A stretch of DNA of 64,000 nt from Opitutus sp. GAS368 (GTDB lineage Bacteria; Verrucomicrobiota; Verrucomicrobiia; Opitutales; Opitutaceae), in the NCBI GenBank assembly GCA_945903465.1, contig CAMDOF010000007.1, positions 1 through 64,000 on the forward strand, read 5' to 3'. Below, piece by piece: positions 50,553-62,183 of the stretch. The notes under the pieces were generated by a model, which did no database searches, was not told the DNA's origin, and saw only the letters and a program-made list of their open reading frames with translations. Within the stretch, counting starts at the first letter, position 1. Every line of letters begins with the position of its first letter. The position numbers and the translations under genes are program-made.

Positions 50553-50980
50553 TGCGCCTGCTCCCTTTCTTCACGCTCCTCTCCGCCGCCCTGGTCCTAG
50601 CCGGGAATCCGCCCCCTCTCCCCGCTCCCGCCACCAATTGGGTCTTGCCACTTTTCACCGACAAGGAGGGCTTTCGATCCATGACCCTACGGGGCTCGGA
50701 GGTGCGCCCGGGCACCAAAACCATCGCCGTCACGGATCTTAGTATCACCATTTTTTCCGGAGATGCCTTGGCTCATGTTGACACGATGTTGCTCAGCCCC
50801 GCCGCGATCTATTCGCCAAAGGAAAACCGCGCGAGCGGCGAGCAGTCCGTGCGACTCATCCGCGACGATATTGAAGTCACTGGCTTCGGCTGGACCTACG
50901 ACCATATCGGCAAAAAGATTTCGCTCCAACAAAAAGTCCGCGTGACGTTTCGCGCCCAGCTCAATGATATTCTAAAATGA
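50552..50980 (+). CDS. lptC: LptC-like LPS export protein
   Basis: MRLLPFFTLLSAALVLAGN..TDKEGFRSMTLRGSEVRP..SPAAIYSPKENRASGEQSVRLIRDDIEVTGFGWTYDHIGKKISLQQKVRVTF; position between kdsC and lptA. Confidence 0.7.
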   Translation: MRLLPFFTLLSAALVLAGNPPPLPAPATNWVLPLFTDKEGFRSMTLRGSEVRPGTKTIAVTDLSITIFSGDALAHVDTMLLSPAAIYSPKENRASGEQSVRLIRDDIEVTGFGWTYDHIGKKISLQQKVRVTFRAQLNDILK

Positions 50981-51636
50981 TTTCCTGCCGCGCCCTCCTC
51001 GGTCTGGGTATTTTGGTGGGTGGCGCGCGCGCGCCCGCCGCTGAGCCCGCCGCCTTCCCACCAACCAGCGCCCTCCGCAATTCGGCCACCCCCATGCCAC
51101 CGCCGATTCCCACGGTGATCGAGAGTGGCTCGGCCGATATGGTCAGCACCGAAAAAGAAACGACCTTCACCTTTCGCGGGGGCGTCACCGTCACCGCGAC
51201 AAATATGACGCTTACCTGCGATGAATTAGTCGTCGTCGCTTGGCGCACGGGCGATCCGGCGGCGACACTCGGTAAACAGGAAAATTTCAAATCTTTGATC
51301 GCCCGCGGTCATGTCCGTATCCTGCAAAATGATCGCGAAGCCACGTGCGGGCACGCCGCGGTCTACCCCGGCGAAGACAAGGTCGAGCTCACCGAAAACC
51401 CCGTGGTCCGCGGACTCAAAGAAGGCTGGGTGCAAACTGGGCCGAAGATGACGCTATTCCGGGGCGAGCGCCGCGCCGTCATCGAAGGGAACGCGACCGA
51501 ACGACCGCGGCTCACCCTTCCCGCCATGAAAGACTTGGGCTACGACAAAGAATTCCCCACGGGCGCTTCGAAACCTGCCAGCGCGCCCACCCCGGACAGC
51601 CCGATCACGTTGCCCATTCCCCCTCCGCCGAAATGA
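50977..51636 (+). CDS. lptA: LptA/OstA-like LPS transport periplasmic protein
   Basis: TVIESGSADMVSTEKETTFTFRGGVTVTATNMTLTCDELVV..GHVRILQNDREATCGHAAVYPGEDKVELTENPVVRG; ATGA overlaps both sides. Confidence 0.82.
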   Translation: MISCRALLGLGILVGGARAPAAEPAAFPPTSALRNSATPMPPPIPTVIESGSADMVSTEKETTFTFRGGVTVTATNMTLTCDELVVVAWRTGDPAATLGKQENFKSLIARGHVRILQNDREATCGHAAVYPGEDKVELTENPVVRGLKEGWVQTGPKMTLFRGERRAVIEGNATERPRLTLPAMKDLGYDKEFPTGASKPASAPTPDSPITLPIPPPPK

Positions 51637-52373
51637 GTTCTCCGCTACCGGTGTCCGAAATTAAAACCGAGGGCCTCGCCAAAACCTACGGCGCCCGAGC
51701 CGTCGTCGATGGCGTCAACCTCCACTTCCGCGCCGGGGAGATCGTCGGCCTGCTCGGACCCAATGGCGCGGGCAAGACCACCACGTTTTACATGGTCGTG
51801 GGCCTGATCACGGCCACGCGCGGGCGCGTCCTGCTCGACGGCACCGACATCACCAAGCTGCGCATGCACCAGCGCGCGCGCCACGGCATCGGCTACCTCC
51901 CTCAGGAGGCCTCGGTCTTTCGCAAACTCACCGTGGAGGAAAACATTCTCGCCATCGTCGAAGCCGTCGGCGTACCCCGCCGCGAACGTCGCGCCCGCGT
52001 CGAGGGGCACCTCAACGAACTTAATCTCACCCACGTCGCCCGCCAGAAAGCCTACACCCTTTCAGGCGGGGAACGCCGGCGCTTGGAAATCGCCCGCGCC
52101 TTGGTCAGCCAGCCCAAGTTCCTATTGATGGACGAACCGTTCGCCGCGATCGATCCCATCTCCGTCGCCGAAGTTCAGAAAATGATCCTGCAACTCAAAT
52201 CCCGCGGCATCGGCATCGTCGTCAGCGACCACAACGTCCGCGAAACGCTCCGCATCGTCGACCGCGCGTATCTGCTGCACCAGGGCAAGGTGCTCACCGA
52301 GGGCACGGGCGACTTCCTCATCCGCGATGAACAAGCCCGGAAATTTTATCTTGGCGAGGGTTTCAACCTCTAA
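51633..52373 (+). CDS. lptB: LPS export ABC transporter ATP-binding protein LptB
   Basis: GLLGPNGAGKTTTFYMVVGLI, GIGYLPQEASVFRKLTVEENILAIVE, LSGGERRRLEIARAL, LLMDEPFAAIDPISV, GIGIVVSDHNVRETLRIVDRAYLLHQGKVLTEG. Confidence 0.96.
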   Translation: MSSPLPVSEIKTEGLAKTYGARAVVDGVNLHFRAGEIVGLLGPNGAGKTTTFYMVVGLITATRGRVLLDGTDITKLRMHQRARHGIGYLPQEASVFRKLTVEENILAIVEAVGVPRRERRARVEGHLNELNLTHVARQKAYTLSGGERRRLEIARALVSQPKFLLMDEPFAAIDPISVAEVQKMILQLKSRGIGIVVSDHNVRETLRIVDRAYLLHQGKVLTEGTGDFLIRDEQARKFYLGEGFNL

Positions 52374-52465
52374 ATTCAAGTCATCCAGTATTTGATATTA
52401 AGATACAAGATTCACGGGTACCCGCGCCGCCGACCGCCCACCCGCCGCTCACTCCGCCCCCGCCC

Positions 52466-52514
52466 ACCCGCCAAACGCAGTTCACCGCCAACCCGCCAAA
52501 CGCAGTTCACCGCC
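52466..52514. repeat. 25-bp period direct repeat upstream of hprK
   Basis: acccgccaaacgcagttcaccgcc occurs at 52466 and 52491. Confidence 0.85.
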
Positions 52515-52658
52515 GAACGCCCGCTCGGTTCCTCGCTCCCCACCCCGTCGCTTCACGGTCAGACGACCCCGACCCCGGGGACCGCCGGCGCACCGCCACC
52601 GCTCGACGCGTTTGCCCTTTTCCGCCCACCCTCCGAAACGTTACGCGCTTACATCAGT

Positions 52659-53714
52659 ATGCAAAAAGCCATTCACGGCATCACGGTTGCCCATTTCCTG
52701 CAGACTTACCGCGAGAAATTAAAGATGGATCTCGTCACCGGCGAGGGCGGCCTTAACCGCCTCATTCTCGAGGGCACGATCAACCGCCCGGCCCTCGCCC
52801 TCACCGGCTTCTTTAAATATTTCGCCCACAAACGCGTCCAAGTCCTCGGCGCGGCCGAGATGACTTACCTCAAAACCCTGCCTCAACGGCAACAAATCGA
52901 GACCTTGGAAAAAATGGTGAAGCGCGGTATCCCGTGCCTCGTGCTCACGCGGAACTATCAGCCCACGCATCCGATGCTGACGGTCGCCTCGGCGCTGAAT
53001 TTCCCGATCATCCGTACGCCGATGATCACGATGCATTGGATTAATCTAGCCACCCTCGCGATCGATAACGAATTCGCGCCTCACGGTACCGAGCACGCCA
53101 CCACCCTCGATATCAAGGGCGTCGGCGTGATGCTCCGCGGCGACTCGGGCATCGGCAAGAGCGAGTGCGCCCTCGCTCTCATCGAGCGCGGCCACTCCCT
53201 GGTGGCCGACGATCTCACCGTCATCAAACTCGTCGACGAACGCGACCTGATCGCTTCCAGCCGGCCACTCAACCGCGGCTACATGGAGTGCCGCGGCATC
53301 GGCATCATTAATATCTCGGAGATGTTTGGGGTGAAGAGCGTCCGGTTAGAAAACCGGATCGATCTCGTCATATCTCTCAAAGAATGGACTCCAGAGGTCA
53401 TCGAGGAAAGGACCGGGCTCGAGGAAAATTTCTATGAAGTCCTCGGTATGCGCGTGCCTCACATCGAGCTCTACGTCCGCCCCGGCCGCGATATCGCCCG
53501 CCTCGTGGAGGTCGCCGCGCTCACCCAGGCGTTAAAAAAGATGGGGCATCACCCCGCCCGCGATTTCAACGATCGACTCATCGCCGCCATGCAGACGAAA
53601 GCCGCCGAAGCGCCGCTCGTTAAAATCAAACCCCTCGCGCGAAAACCTACCGTCGGCGAAGCGGCTACCCCGGGCGCCTCGTCGCCACCCATTTTCCGTT
53701 CGCCGCCATCCTGA
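52659..53714 (+). CDS. hprK: HPr kinase/phosphorylase
   Basis: GVGVMLRGDSGIGKSECALALIERGHSLVADD Walker A, YMECRGIGIINISEMFG, FNDRLIAAM. ORF opens at 52392 but the upstream 89 codons are proline/arginine-rich; ATG 52659 (MQKAIHGITVAHFLQTYREKLKMDLVTGEGGLNR) fits family N-termini. Confidence 0.93.
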   Translation: MQKAIHGITVAHFLQTYREKLKMDLVTGEGGLNRLILEGTINRPALALTGFFKYFAHKRVQVLGAAEMTYLKTLPQRQQIETLEKMVKRGIPCLVLTRNYQPTHPMLTVASALNFPIIRTPMITMHWINLATLAIDNEFAPHGTEHATTLDIKGVGVMLRGDSGIGKSECALALIERGHSLVADDLTVIKLVDERDLIASSRPLNRGYMECRGIGIINISEMFGVKSVRLENRIDLVISLKEWTPEVIEERTGLEENFYEVLGMRVPHIELYVRPGRDIARLVEVAALTQALKKMGHHPARDFNDRLIAAMQTKAAEAPLVKIKPLARKPTVGEAATPGASSPPIFRSPPS

Positions 53715-53734
53715 TCATCCCTAAGCTCTCCCGA

Positions 53735-54484
<750 letters not shown>

Positions 54485-54940
54485 CACGTGCGCGGAGCGT
54501 TCACGGAGCGGGCGCGGAGCGGGCGCGGCGAGAGCCTCGCGATGAGCGTTTGCCGGCTGGCGCCAACGCCCCGCCGCCGTCGCGCAATTTTTCGCTCTCG
54601 CTGGCACGGACCACCGCTAAAGTGCCGTCGATAGATGGCACGTCACGAGTCGATTAAAATGGGGTGGTCCCTCGGCTCAACCGGACCGGCCAATGATCTG
54701 GGCGCACCCTTGGCACGGTTCCGATTCCTCGAGCCAGCTCATTCGCAATCGGGGAGGGCCCCGGACCACGGCGGCGCCCGCGGTTCCGGCCACGCCCAGC
54801 CGCACCCACGTCGATACGTTGGCTGAACTTTCCGGTAAACCCACCGAGCCACGCCCGACTAACTCACGGTCCATCCAAAAACTCGCCAAGCCACCCTTCC
54901 GCCCATACGCCTTTGCGCGTTCCCTTATTTCACCATTTTT

Positions 54941-55672
54941 ATGTCACGCTACCTCCTCGCCCTGTTCTGCCTCATCACTGCTCTGGCCAACGGCGCCAAC
55001 CTCCCGCCGGTGCGCGCCCTGCTCATCACTGGCGGCTGCTGCCACGACTACGAATTCCAAGCCAAGGCCTTTGCCGAGGGTGCTAAGAAATTCGGCGAGA
55101 TTACCTGGACCATCATTAACGAGGGCGGCAAATCAAAGGACGCCAAGTTCCCCCTTTACGACAACCCCGCCTGGGCTCTGCCCTACGATGTGATCGTCCA
55201 CAACGAGTGCTTCGCCGACCTCAAGGACATTGCTTACGTGCGCAAAATCACCGCCGCCCACCGCGCGGGTAAACCCGCCGTCGTCATCCACTGCGCCATG
55301 CATACCTATCGCACGCTCGCGGAAGACGATTGGCGTGAATTCCTCGGCGTCACCAGCCGACGTCATGATCACCAAAGTCAGTACACGGTTAAAAACATCG
55401 CCAGCGGTCACCCCGCGTTACGCGATTTCCCCGCCGTGTGGACTTCCCCGATGGACGAACTTTATGTCATCGAGAAACTCTGGCCCAAAGCGCGCGCCCT
55501 CGCGACGGCTAAGAGCGACGCCGATGGCAACACTTACCCCGTGGTTTGGGAGAACGATTACCACGGGACCCGTGTTTTCGGGACGACCTTCGGCCACGGG
55601 AACGCCACGTGGCACGACCCCGCTTTTATCGCCGTGGTCTCGCGTGGCTTGCTCTGGGCCGCCGGTCGCTAA
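54941..55672 (+). CDS. ThuA-like domain protein, secreted
   Basis: VRALLITGGCCHDYEFQAKAFAEGAKKFG, PAVVIHCAMHTYR, HDHQSQYTVKNIASGHPALRDFP, VWENDYHGTRVFGTTFGHGNATWHDPAF. Confidence 0.9.
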   Translation: MSRYLLALFCLITALANGANLPPVRALLITGGCCHDYEFQAKAFAEGAKKFGEITWTIINEGGKSKDAKFPLYDNPAWALPYDVIVHNECFADLKDIAYVRKITAAHRAGKPAVVIHCAMHTYRTLAEDDWREFLGVTSRRHDHQSQYTVKNIASGHPALRDFPAVWTSPMDELYVIEKLWPKARALATAKSDADGNTYPVVWENDYHGTRVFGTTFGHGNATWHDPAFIAVVSRGLLWAAGR

Positions 55673-55688
55673 ATCGCGCTGATCGGTT

Positions 55689-57890
55689 TCACTTTTCCTT
55701 CATCACGTAGACGCCCGCCCAGTCGGCGGGAGGCGGCTCGGCTAAATATTTCCGAGTAATCCCGAGGTAGACGAGCGAAGGATTAGCCGGCGCGCCGGGC
55801 GTCTTGCCCGGTTGGTTGGTCTCATACTGGAGACTTCGCTCAAATCCGTTGAGCGCGCCGGACCAATCCCGGGCATAGTATTTCTGCAGCGCGTCCTCAA
55901 AGAGGCGTACACATTCCCGAGTATCAGCCGTCGCCCACTCTTTTAAACCGGCGATTTCGTAAATGGGCACGGGCCGCGACCTCCCCATCACCACGATCCG
56001 ACCCAGCGAACGAAAAATTACGCGGTCGCCACCGTGCTCCTCGCAGGCCTGCTTCGTCGCGTCAGTACACATTGAATACACTCCCCAAGCCTTGGCACCC
56101 GATTCCATTCGCGCCGCCAGATTAACATTATCACCCATCATCGTATAATTAAAACGCGTGCGACTGCCCATGTTCCCGATGACGCATGGACCCGAGTTCA
56201 GCCCAATCCGCGACTGCATCTTCCCCACAATATCTGGCCACTTATCCCCCTCGGCCTGCCACTTCACCCTCAACTCGCCCAACGCACGCTGCACCCGCTG
56301 CGCGACTAGGCACGCTCGATAAGCATGATCCTTTAGCGGTAGCGGCGCGCCGAAAATAGCCACCACGGCGTCGCCGATGTATTTATCGAGAGTACCGCCC
56401 TCGGACTGCACAATATCCGTACACACCGTCAGATATTCATTCATCAATTCCACCAAGCGCGCGGCCGGCAAGAGTTCGGAGAACGCCGAGAATCCTTGGA
56501 TATCACTAAAATAGGCCGTGACGTTCTCCTCGTGACCGCCCAACTGCGGTTTCTGTCCCGAGTCCACCATCCGCTTAACCAGTTCTGGCGAAACATACGC
56601 GCCAAACATCGCTTTGATCTCAGCCTTGGCGCGTTGAGCCGCCAACAGCCGACTACCAATGGAAAAAACTTGAATGAGGCCAAATCCTAACAGGGGCCAA
56701 ACCAGGGGCAGCCAAAAATTCGACAACCAGGCCAGCGTTCCCGCCGCCACGTAGAGCACCGGGACCGCGCCCGCAAAGATCCACTCTTCGCGCAAGCTCC
56801 GGCGCGAAAATAGCCAGAGCGCCGCGATGCTCACCGAGACGCCGCCCAACCACACCCATATCGCCGGCACCACCCGTACAAAATCTCCACGAAGTATATT
56901 ATCGATTACATTGGCGTGCACCAGCACCAGCGGACTGCTGCCCGAAAAAGGGGTGAACCCACTATCGGTCAAACCAGACGCGGCCAGGCCCACCAGCAGC
57001 ACCTTCCCTTTGACGTCAGGCAGACCGGCCACCCGCTCACGCCGGACGTACGTCCGCGCTAACCCGCTCGAGAACGAAGAAAACCCAAGAAAGGTGGGCG
57101 CCTGCGGCACGCCATAGCGATAGTTTACCAAATAATGGCCCTCCGCATCGATCGGGATTCGCCGGTCCCCATCTGGCGCGGGAATATAAATACCGTCCCC
57201 AAGACGCACCCGCACCCGCTCGCCCGGCACTTTCCAATGTCGCAGCACCGTCTGCAGCGAGAGACTAAAAAAGAACCGCTCGCCGCCGCGCACAATCAGA
57301 GGCACCCGTCGACGCGCTCCATCCTCATCCGGTGGCGCGTCCACCGCCCCATAATACGCCGCTTCCTGCAGATCCGGAATGGGCGGCAACCACGCCTTCT
57401 CGCCCAGTAATTTACTCACGTCCCCTTCTATCAGACCCACCGGGCTCGTCAGCGGCTGCAGCACCTCCACGCCAGGGGTCTCATTCGTCATCCCGCCAAA
57501 AACGACGTCCGTCCCCGCCTTCATCGAAGCCACTGCCCCGGCCAACAACCGTTCGTCGTTCAATGGCTCAATCTTATCTGGTTCGAGAAATAAAATATCC
57601 CACGCAATGACGGATGCCCTCGCTTGAGCGACGAGCGCGATCAGTTCACCATGCACCGCCCGCTTCCACGGCCAACGCCCCCCTTTTTCGATGCTTTCAT
57701 CGTCAATCCCCACCACCACCGTTTCAGGAACGTAGTCAGGTTGCAGACTTGCCCGCCATCTGGTCCGCAGGTCGAGCGTCACATACTCGAGGTGCCGCAT
57801 AAACTTGGATTCAGAAAAAAACCACGCTAGCCCAAACGCTACAATCACCGGAGCGGAGAACTGCCGAAGGAACGTGGACCCATGCTTCAT
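55689..57890 (-). CDS. CHASE2-domain class III adenylate/guanylate cyclase
   Basis: 733 aa; N-terminal VVVGIDDESIEKGGRWPWKRAVHGELIALVAQARASVIAWDILFLEPD (CHASE2), TM helices, ENVTAYFSDIQGFSAFSE..TLDKYIGDAVVAIFGAPLPLKDHA..RIGLNSGPCVIGNMGSRTRFNYTMMGDNVNLAARME. Confidence 0.95.
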   Translation of the reverse strand: MKHGSTFLRQFSAPVIVAFGLAWFFSESKFMRHLEYVTLDLRTRWRASLQPDYVPETVVVGIDDESIEKGGRWPWKRAVHGELIALVAQARASVIAWDILFLEPDKIEPLNDERLLAGAVASMKAGTDVVFGGMTNETPGVEVLQPLTSPVGLIEGDVSKLLGEKAWLPPIPDLQEAAYYGAVDAPPDEDGARRRVPLIVRGGERFFFSLSLQTVLRHWKVPGERVRVRLGDGIYIPAPDGDRRIPIDAEGHYLVNYRYGVPQAPTFLGFSSFSSGLARTYVRRERVAGLPDVKGKVLLVGLAASGLTDSGFTPFSGSSPLVLVHANVIDNILRGDFVRVVPAIWVWLGGVSVSIAALWLFSRRSLREEWIFAGAVPVLYVAAGTLAWLSNFWLPLVWPLLGFGLIQVFSIGSRLLAAQRAKAEIKAMFGAYVSPELVKRMVDSGQKPQLGGHEENVTAYFSDIQGFSAFSELLPAARLVELMNEYLTVCTDIVQSEGGTLDKYIGDAVVAIFGAPLPLKDHAYRACLVAQRVQRALGELRVKWQAEGDKWPDIVGKMQSRIGLNSGPCVIGNMGSRTRFNYTMMGDNVNLAARMESGAKAWGVYSMCTDATKQACEEHGGDRVIFRSLGRIVVMGRSRPVPIYEIAGLKEWATADTRECVRLFEDALQKYYARDWSGALNGFERSLQYETNQPGKTPGAPANPSLVYLGITRKYLAEPPPADWAGVYVMKEK

Positions 57891-58054
57891 ACAGAACCGA
57901 GATTGCCCGGCGCTCGCCCATCACCAAGGAGATTCTTAAGTGGTCGCCCACGGACGCCTCGCGACGCCATCTACGCGATTTTAAGAAGGGCACGCTTGCG
58001 GCGCGGTCGGTTTTACGCCCCCATTTCCGCACTAACCAAACGATCCGCCTCATT

Positions 58055-59071
58055 ATGAGGGACTACTTTCTTCGTCGATTTCTGCTCATACCGCCCACCC
58101 TTCTGGGCATCACTCTGATTGTTTTTCTCATCACGCGAGTAGTCCCCGGTGGGCCGATTGAGCGCGCCCTCATGGAGGCGCGGATGGGGGACACGGGCGC
58201 GGCCCAGACGAACCAGATCGGGAGCGGCGCGATTTCCGAAGAGCAGATGGCTCAGCTCAAAGCATACTACGGTTTCGATAAACCGCCCTTGCAGGCCTAC
58301 CTCGTCTGGCTCGGCAAAGTCGTTCGCGGCGATCTCGGCACGTCCTATCGGTTTAACGAACCCGTTCTCCGCATCATCGTGGAACGTCTCCCCATCTCCC
58401 TGATGTACGGCCTGATCACGACCTTCCTCGTCTACGGCGTCTGTATTCCTCTCGGCATCGTCAAGGCGGTCAAACATCGCTCTTGGTTCGATAACCTCAC
58501 CTCCGCCGTCGTCTTTACCGGCTACGCCATTCCCGGCTACGCCCTCGGTGCCCTGCTCGTGGTTTATCTTTCTGCCAGGCTCGGCTGGTTTCCCATGGGC
58601 GGTTTCAATAGCCGGGACTTTGCCGACCTCAGTTTCTTCGGAAAAATCGCCGACCTCGGGCACCACGCCGTGCTCCCGCTCATCTGCTATACCGTGGGCA
58701 GTTTCGCCTTCGTCACCCTGCTGATGAAAAACCACCTGATGGATCACCTCGCCGCTGATTTCGTCCGTACCGCCATGGCCAAGGGGGTCACTTTCCGCCA
58801 AGCCGTCCTCCGGCACGCTCTTCGCAATTCGATCATCCCCATCGCCACCCATCTCGGCCAACACCTCAGCGTGCTCGTCACGGGTTCCTTTCTCATCGAG
58901 TTCATCTTCGATATCAATGGCATGGGCTTGCTCGGCTACACCTCGGTCGTGGATCGTGATTATCCCACGGTGATGGGGGTGCTGATGATTTCCTCCGTGC
59001 TGATTCTTCTGGGCAATATCCTTTCCGATGTCCTCGTCGCCCTGATCGATCCACGGATCCGCTTCAAATAA
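58055..59071 (+). CDS. Oligopeptide-type ABC transporter permease (YejB/DppB-like)
   Basis: MRDYFLRRFLLIPPTLLGITLIVFLITRVVPGGPIERAL..GFDKPPLQAYLVWLGKVVRGDLGTSYRFNEPV; binding-protein-dependent permease loop. Confidence 0.93.
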   Translation: MRDYFLRRFLLIPPTLLGITLIVFLITRVVPGGPIERALMEARMGDTGAAQTNQIGSGAISEEQMAQLKAYYGFDKPPLQAYLVWLGKVVRGDLGTSYRFNEPVLRIIVERLPISLMYGLITTFLVYGVCIPLGIVKAVKHRSWFDNLTSAVVFTGYAIPGYALGALLVVYLSARLGWFPMGGFNSRDFADLSFFGKIADLGHHAVLPLICYTVGSFAFVTLLMKNHLMDHLAADFVRTAMAKGVTFRQAVLRHALRNSIIPIATHLGQHLSVLVTGSFLIEFIFDINGMGLLGYTSVVDRDYPTVMGVLMISSVLILLGNILSDVLVALIDPRIRFK

Positions 59072-59081
59072 TTACGCTCTC

Positions 59082-60161
59082 ATGTCTCGGCGTTTCCCCT
59101 TTTTCCGCATTGACCCGCTCACGCGCAAGAAGCTGCAGCGCTTCCGCTCGATTCGCCGGGGGTATTTCTCTTTTTTAATCCTCGGAATCGCGATCATCCT
59201 CTCGCTCGCCGCCGAGTTGCTCGTGAACGGCCGCGCGCTCGTCGTGCGCTACGAAGGCCGCTGGTATTTCCCGACCTATGGGCGCATCCATACGGGCAAA
59301 GAATTCGGGTGGGATTACGCGTATGAGGTCAACTACCGAGACCTCCGCTCGCGTTTCGCCAGCGCCCCCGCCAGCGGCAACTGGGTGCTCCTGCCGCCCG
59401 TCCCCTACAATCCTTTGGAAAACTGCTACAGCGGGGAGACCTTCCGCCCCCGCCCACCAGACTGGCGGACCAAGCACTACCTCGGTACCGACCAAATCAA
59501 CCGGGACATTCTCTCACGTCTCGCCTACGGCTTCCGCAACGCCCTCATTTTTGCGGCGGCCTTTATCGTGCTGACCTACGCCGTCGGGATCACTCTCGGC
59601 TGCTTGATGGGCTACTTTGGCGGCTGGTTCGATCTTCTCGTGCAACGGTTGATCGAGATCTGGTCGAATATCCCTTTTCTCTTCGTCGTCATCATCATCG
59701 CGTCCATCGTCCCCGCCGGTATCGGCATGAATCTCGGGGTGCTCCTCTTCATCGTCGTGCTCTTTTCTTGGACTGGCATGACTTACTATATGCGCTCGGC
59801 GACCTATCGCGAAAAGACCCGCGACTACGTGCACGCCGCCCAAGTGCTTGGCGCCAGCACCCCGCGGATCATCTTCCGGCATATCCTGCCCAACGTCCTC
59901 TCCACGCTGGTGACCTTCATCCCATTTACGATCGCCAGCTCGATCAGCGCCCTCACCGCCTTGGACTTCCTCGGATTCGGTTTGCCGCCGCCCACTCCCA
60001 GCTGGGGCGAACTCCTCCGTCAGGGCACTTCGAACCTCCAAGCCCCTTGGATCGTCGCTTCCGCCTTCTCCGCCCTCGTGCTCGTGCTGGTGCTCGTCAC
60101 GTTTATCGGCGAGGCTATTCGCGAGGCGTTTGATCCCAAAAAATTCACCACTTACCAGTAA
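59082..60161 (+). CDS. Oligopeptide-type ABC transporter permease (YejE/DppC-like)
   Basis: HYLGTDQINRDILSRLAYGFRNALIFAA, GCLMGYFGGWFDLLVQRLIEIWSNIPFLFVVIIIASIV, AAQVLGASTPRIIFRHILPNV. Confidence 0.93.
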   Translation: MSRRFPFFRIDPLTRKKLQRFRSIRRGYFSFLILGIAIILSLAAELLVNGRALVVRYEGRWYFPTYGRIHTGKEFGWDYAYEVNYRDLRSRFASAPASGNWVLLPPVPYNPLENCYSGETFRPRPPDWRTKHYLGTDQINRDILSRLAYGFRNALIFAAAFIVLTYAVGITLGCLMGYFGGWFDLLVQRLIEIWSNIPFLFVVIIIASIVPAGIGMNLGVLLFIVVLFSWTGMTYYMRSATYREKTRDYVHAAQVLGASTPRIIFRHILPNVLSTLVTFIPFTIASSISALTALDFLGFGLPPPTPSWGELLRQGTSNLQAPWIVASAFSALVLVLVLVTFIGEAIREAFDPKKFTTYQ

Positions 60162-60168
60162 CCACGCC

Positions 60169-62181
60169 ATGGCTTCCTCGTTTTTATCGCGCCGCCTCGC
60201 CTCTCTCACCGGGCTCTGGCTCCTCCTCATCGTCACCGGTTGCGGTGAAAAAGGCTCGCCACCACCCACGACCACCGCCAAGGCCGCGGCCGCTCCCATG
60301 GAGGCGGATCTCGCTCGCACCATTAAGGACCAACCCGGCTTTTACGTCTTCAAAACCGCCGCCGAGCTTCCCGCTGAGCTGAAGTGGGAGAACGGCGCCG
60401 AGCTTCCCGAATTTGCCGACCTCAACGCCAAAAAAGGCGGAACGTTCCACGCCACCATCCCCGATTTTCCACGCACCCTCCGCACGATCGGGCCCGATGC
60501 CAACGGCGGGATCCGCCCCTACCTCCTCGATTACGTCGAGCCCGCGTTCATCTCACCTCATCCCAACATTCCCGGAGCCGGTTTCCCCGGTTTGCTCACC
60601 GCTTGGGCGGTCGGCGCCGACGGACGCACCATCTACTACCGCCTCGACCCCAAAGCCCGCTGGTCCGACGGCCGCCCCCTCACGACCGCCGATGTTATTT
60701 TCACGCTGTACTTCATGCGGAGCCCTCACCTCCACGAACCGTGGTACAACGATTTCTACACCAAAAACTATACCCAGCTGATCGTTTACGACTCGCTGAC
60801 GTTCGCGACGGTGCATCCCGATAAGAAGCCCGACCTCGCCATCCGCTTTGGCAATTTCACGCCGTATCCACGGCACGCCTACCAAGACTTCGGGGCAGAT
60901 TGGCTCGAAAAATTTCAGTGGCGCCAAACCCCCAAGCTCGGGCCTTATCAGCTTTTCGACAAAGATGTGGACAAGGGCCGCGCCGTCACCCTCACCCGCG
61001 TCAAGGATTGGTGGGCGATTGACAAGCGTTTCTTCCGCGGCCGCTTCAATCCCGATCGCTACCAACTCGAGGTCATCCGCGATCCGGACAAGGCCGTCGA
61101 ATCATTTGCCCGCGGCGACCTCGATATGTTTCCCTTGGGTCTCCCTAAATATTGGTACGAGACCCTGCCCGCCACGCACCCCGAGGTCGCCGCCGGCCGC
61201 TTGCTGCGTTTCAAATTTTACAACCAGACCCCGCGGCCTGACTGGGGTCTTTGGATTAACCGTGCCAAACCCTACCTCGATAATCGAGACGTGCGCGTCG
61301 GTATCCAGCACGCCAGTAACATTGCCCTCGTCTGCTCGCAATTTTTCCGCGGTGACGCCGACCAAATGCAAACTCGCTCCGACGGCTACGGTTGGCGCAT
61401 GCACCCCACCCTCGCGGCCCGTCCTTTCGATCCGCAACGCGCCCGCGAATATTTCGCCAAGGCGGGCTTCACGACTCAGGGCCCCGACGGCGTCCTCACC
61501 CATTCCAGCGGCCAACGCCTCTCCTTCACGATCACCACCGCGGGCCAAGCGCAGCGCGATGTTCTGCAAATCTTGAAAGAAGAAGCCCTCAAGGCCGGCC
61601 TTGAATTTAAGCTCGAAGTGCTCGATGCCACCACCGGCTGGAAAAAGATGCAGGAGAAAAACCACGACATCGCGCTCGCCGCCCTTTCCCGCTCCGTCGA
61701 GCTCTACCCGCGGTACTGGGAGACTTACCACGGCAGCAACGCCTACACGGACGCCTATCGCCAGGACGGCAAGACCGTGACGATCGCCACCGGCGCCACG
61801 GCGAACACCCAGCCCCAGAAGCCCGCCGTCCAAACCAACAATATGACGATGACGTTCATCCCCGAACTCGATCGTCTCATCGAGGCCTACGAAAAAGCGG
61901 AGGCGCTGGAGCAGATCAAGGCGCTCGCGGCCCAAATCGAGCAGATCATTCACGATGATGCCGCTTGGGTGAACGGCTGGGCGCGTCCGTTCCTTCGCGG
62001 CGGTTATTGGCGCTATGTCAAATGGCCAGCCGGCTTCAACGTCTCGCAAAGCCGCGATATGGATGAATTTTTCGTGCACTGGATCGACCTCGATGAAAAA
62101 AAATCACTCGACACCGCCCGCCGCGCCGGCACGACCTTCCCGAACGCCTTGCAAGTCTTCGATCAGTATAAAACGAACTGA
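60169..62181 (+). CDS. Oligopeptide-type solute-binding lipoprotein (YejA-like)
   Basis: ORF listed from 60130; ATG 60169 gives lipobox [89 protein letters not shown]. Confidence 0.92.
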   Translation: MASSFLSRRLASLTGLWLLLIVTGCGEKGSPPPTTTAKAAAAPMEADLARTIKDQPGFYVFKTAAELPAELKWENGAELPEFADLNAKKGGTFHATIPDFPRTLRTIGPDANGGIRPYLLDYVEPAFISPHPNIPGAGFPGLLTAWAVGADGRTIYYRLDPKARWSDGRPLTTADVIFTLYFMRSPHLHEPWYNDFYTKNYTQLIVYDSLTFATVHPDKKPDLAIRFGNFTPYPRHAYQDFGADWLEKFQWRQTPKLGPYQLFDKDVDKGRAVTLTRVKDWWAIDKRFFRGRFNPDRYQLEVIRDPDKAVESFARGDLDMFPLGLPKYWYETLPATHPEVAAGRLLRFKFYNQTPRPDWGLWINRAKPYLDNRDVRVGIQHASNIALVCSQFFRGDADQMQTRSDGYGWRMHPTLAARPFDPQRAREYFAKAGFTTQGPDGVLTHSSGQRLSFTITTAGQAQRDVLQILKEEALKAGLEFKLEVLDATTGWKKMQEKNHDIALAALSRSVELYPRYWETYHGSNAYTDAYRQDGKTVTIATGATANTQPQKPAVQTNNMTMTFIPELDRLIEAYEKAEALEQIKALAAQIEQIIHDDAAWVNGWARPFLRGGYWRYVKWPAGFNVSQSRDMDEFFVHWIDLDEKKSLDTARRAGTTFPNALQVFDQYKTN

Positions 62182-62183
62182 CC

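Noticed and set aside
54693-55193. 166-aa plus-strand ORF between rph and the ThuA-like gene
   Set aside because: Runs out of frame into the ThuA-like gene; translation is Pro/Ser/Arg-rich and has no recognisable domain.
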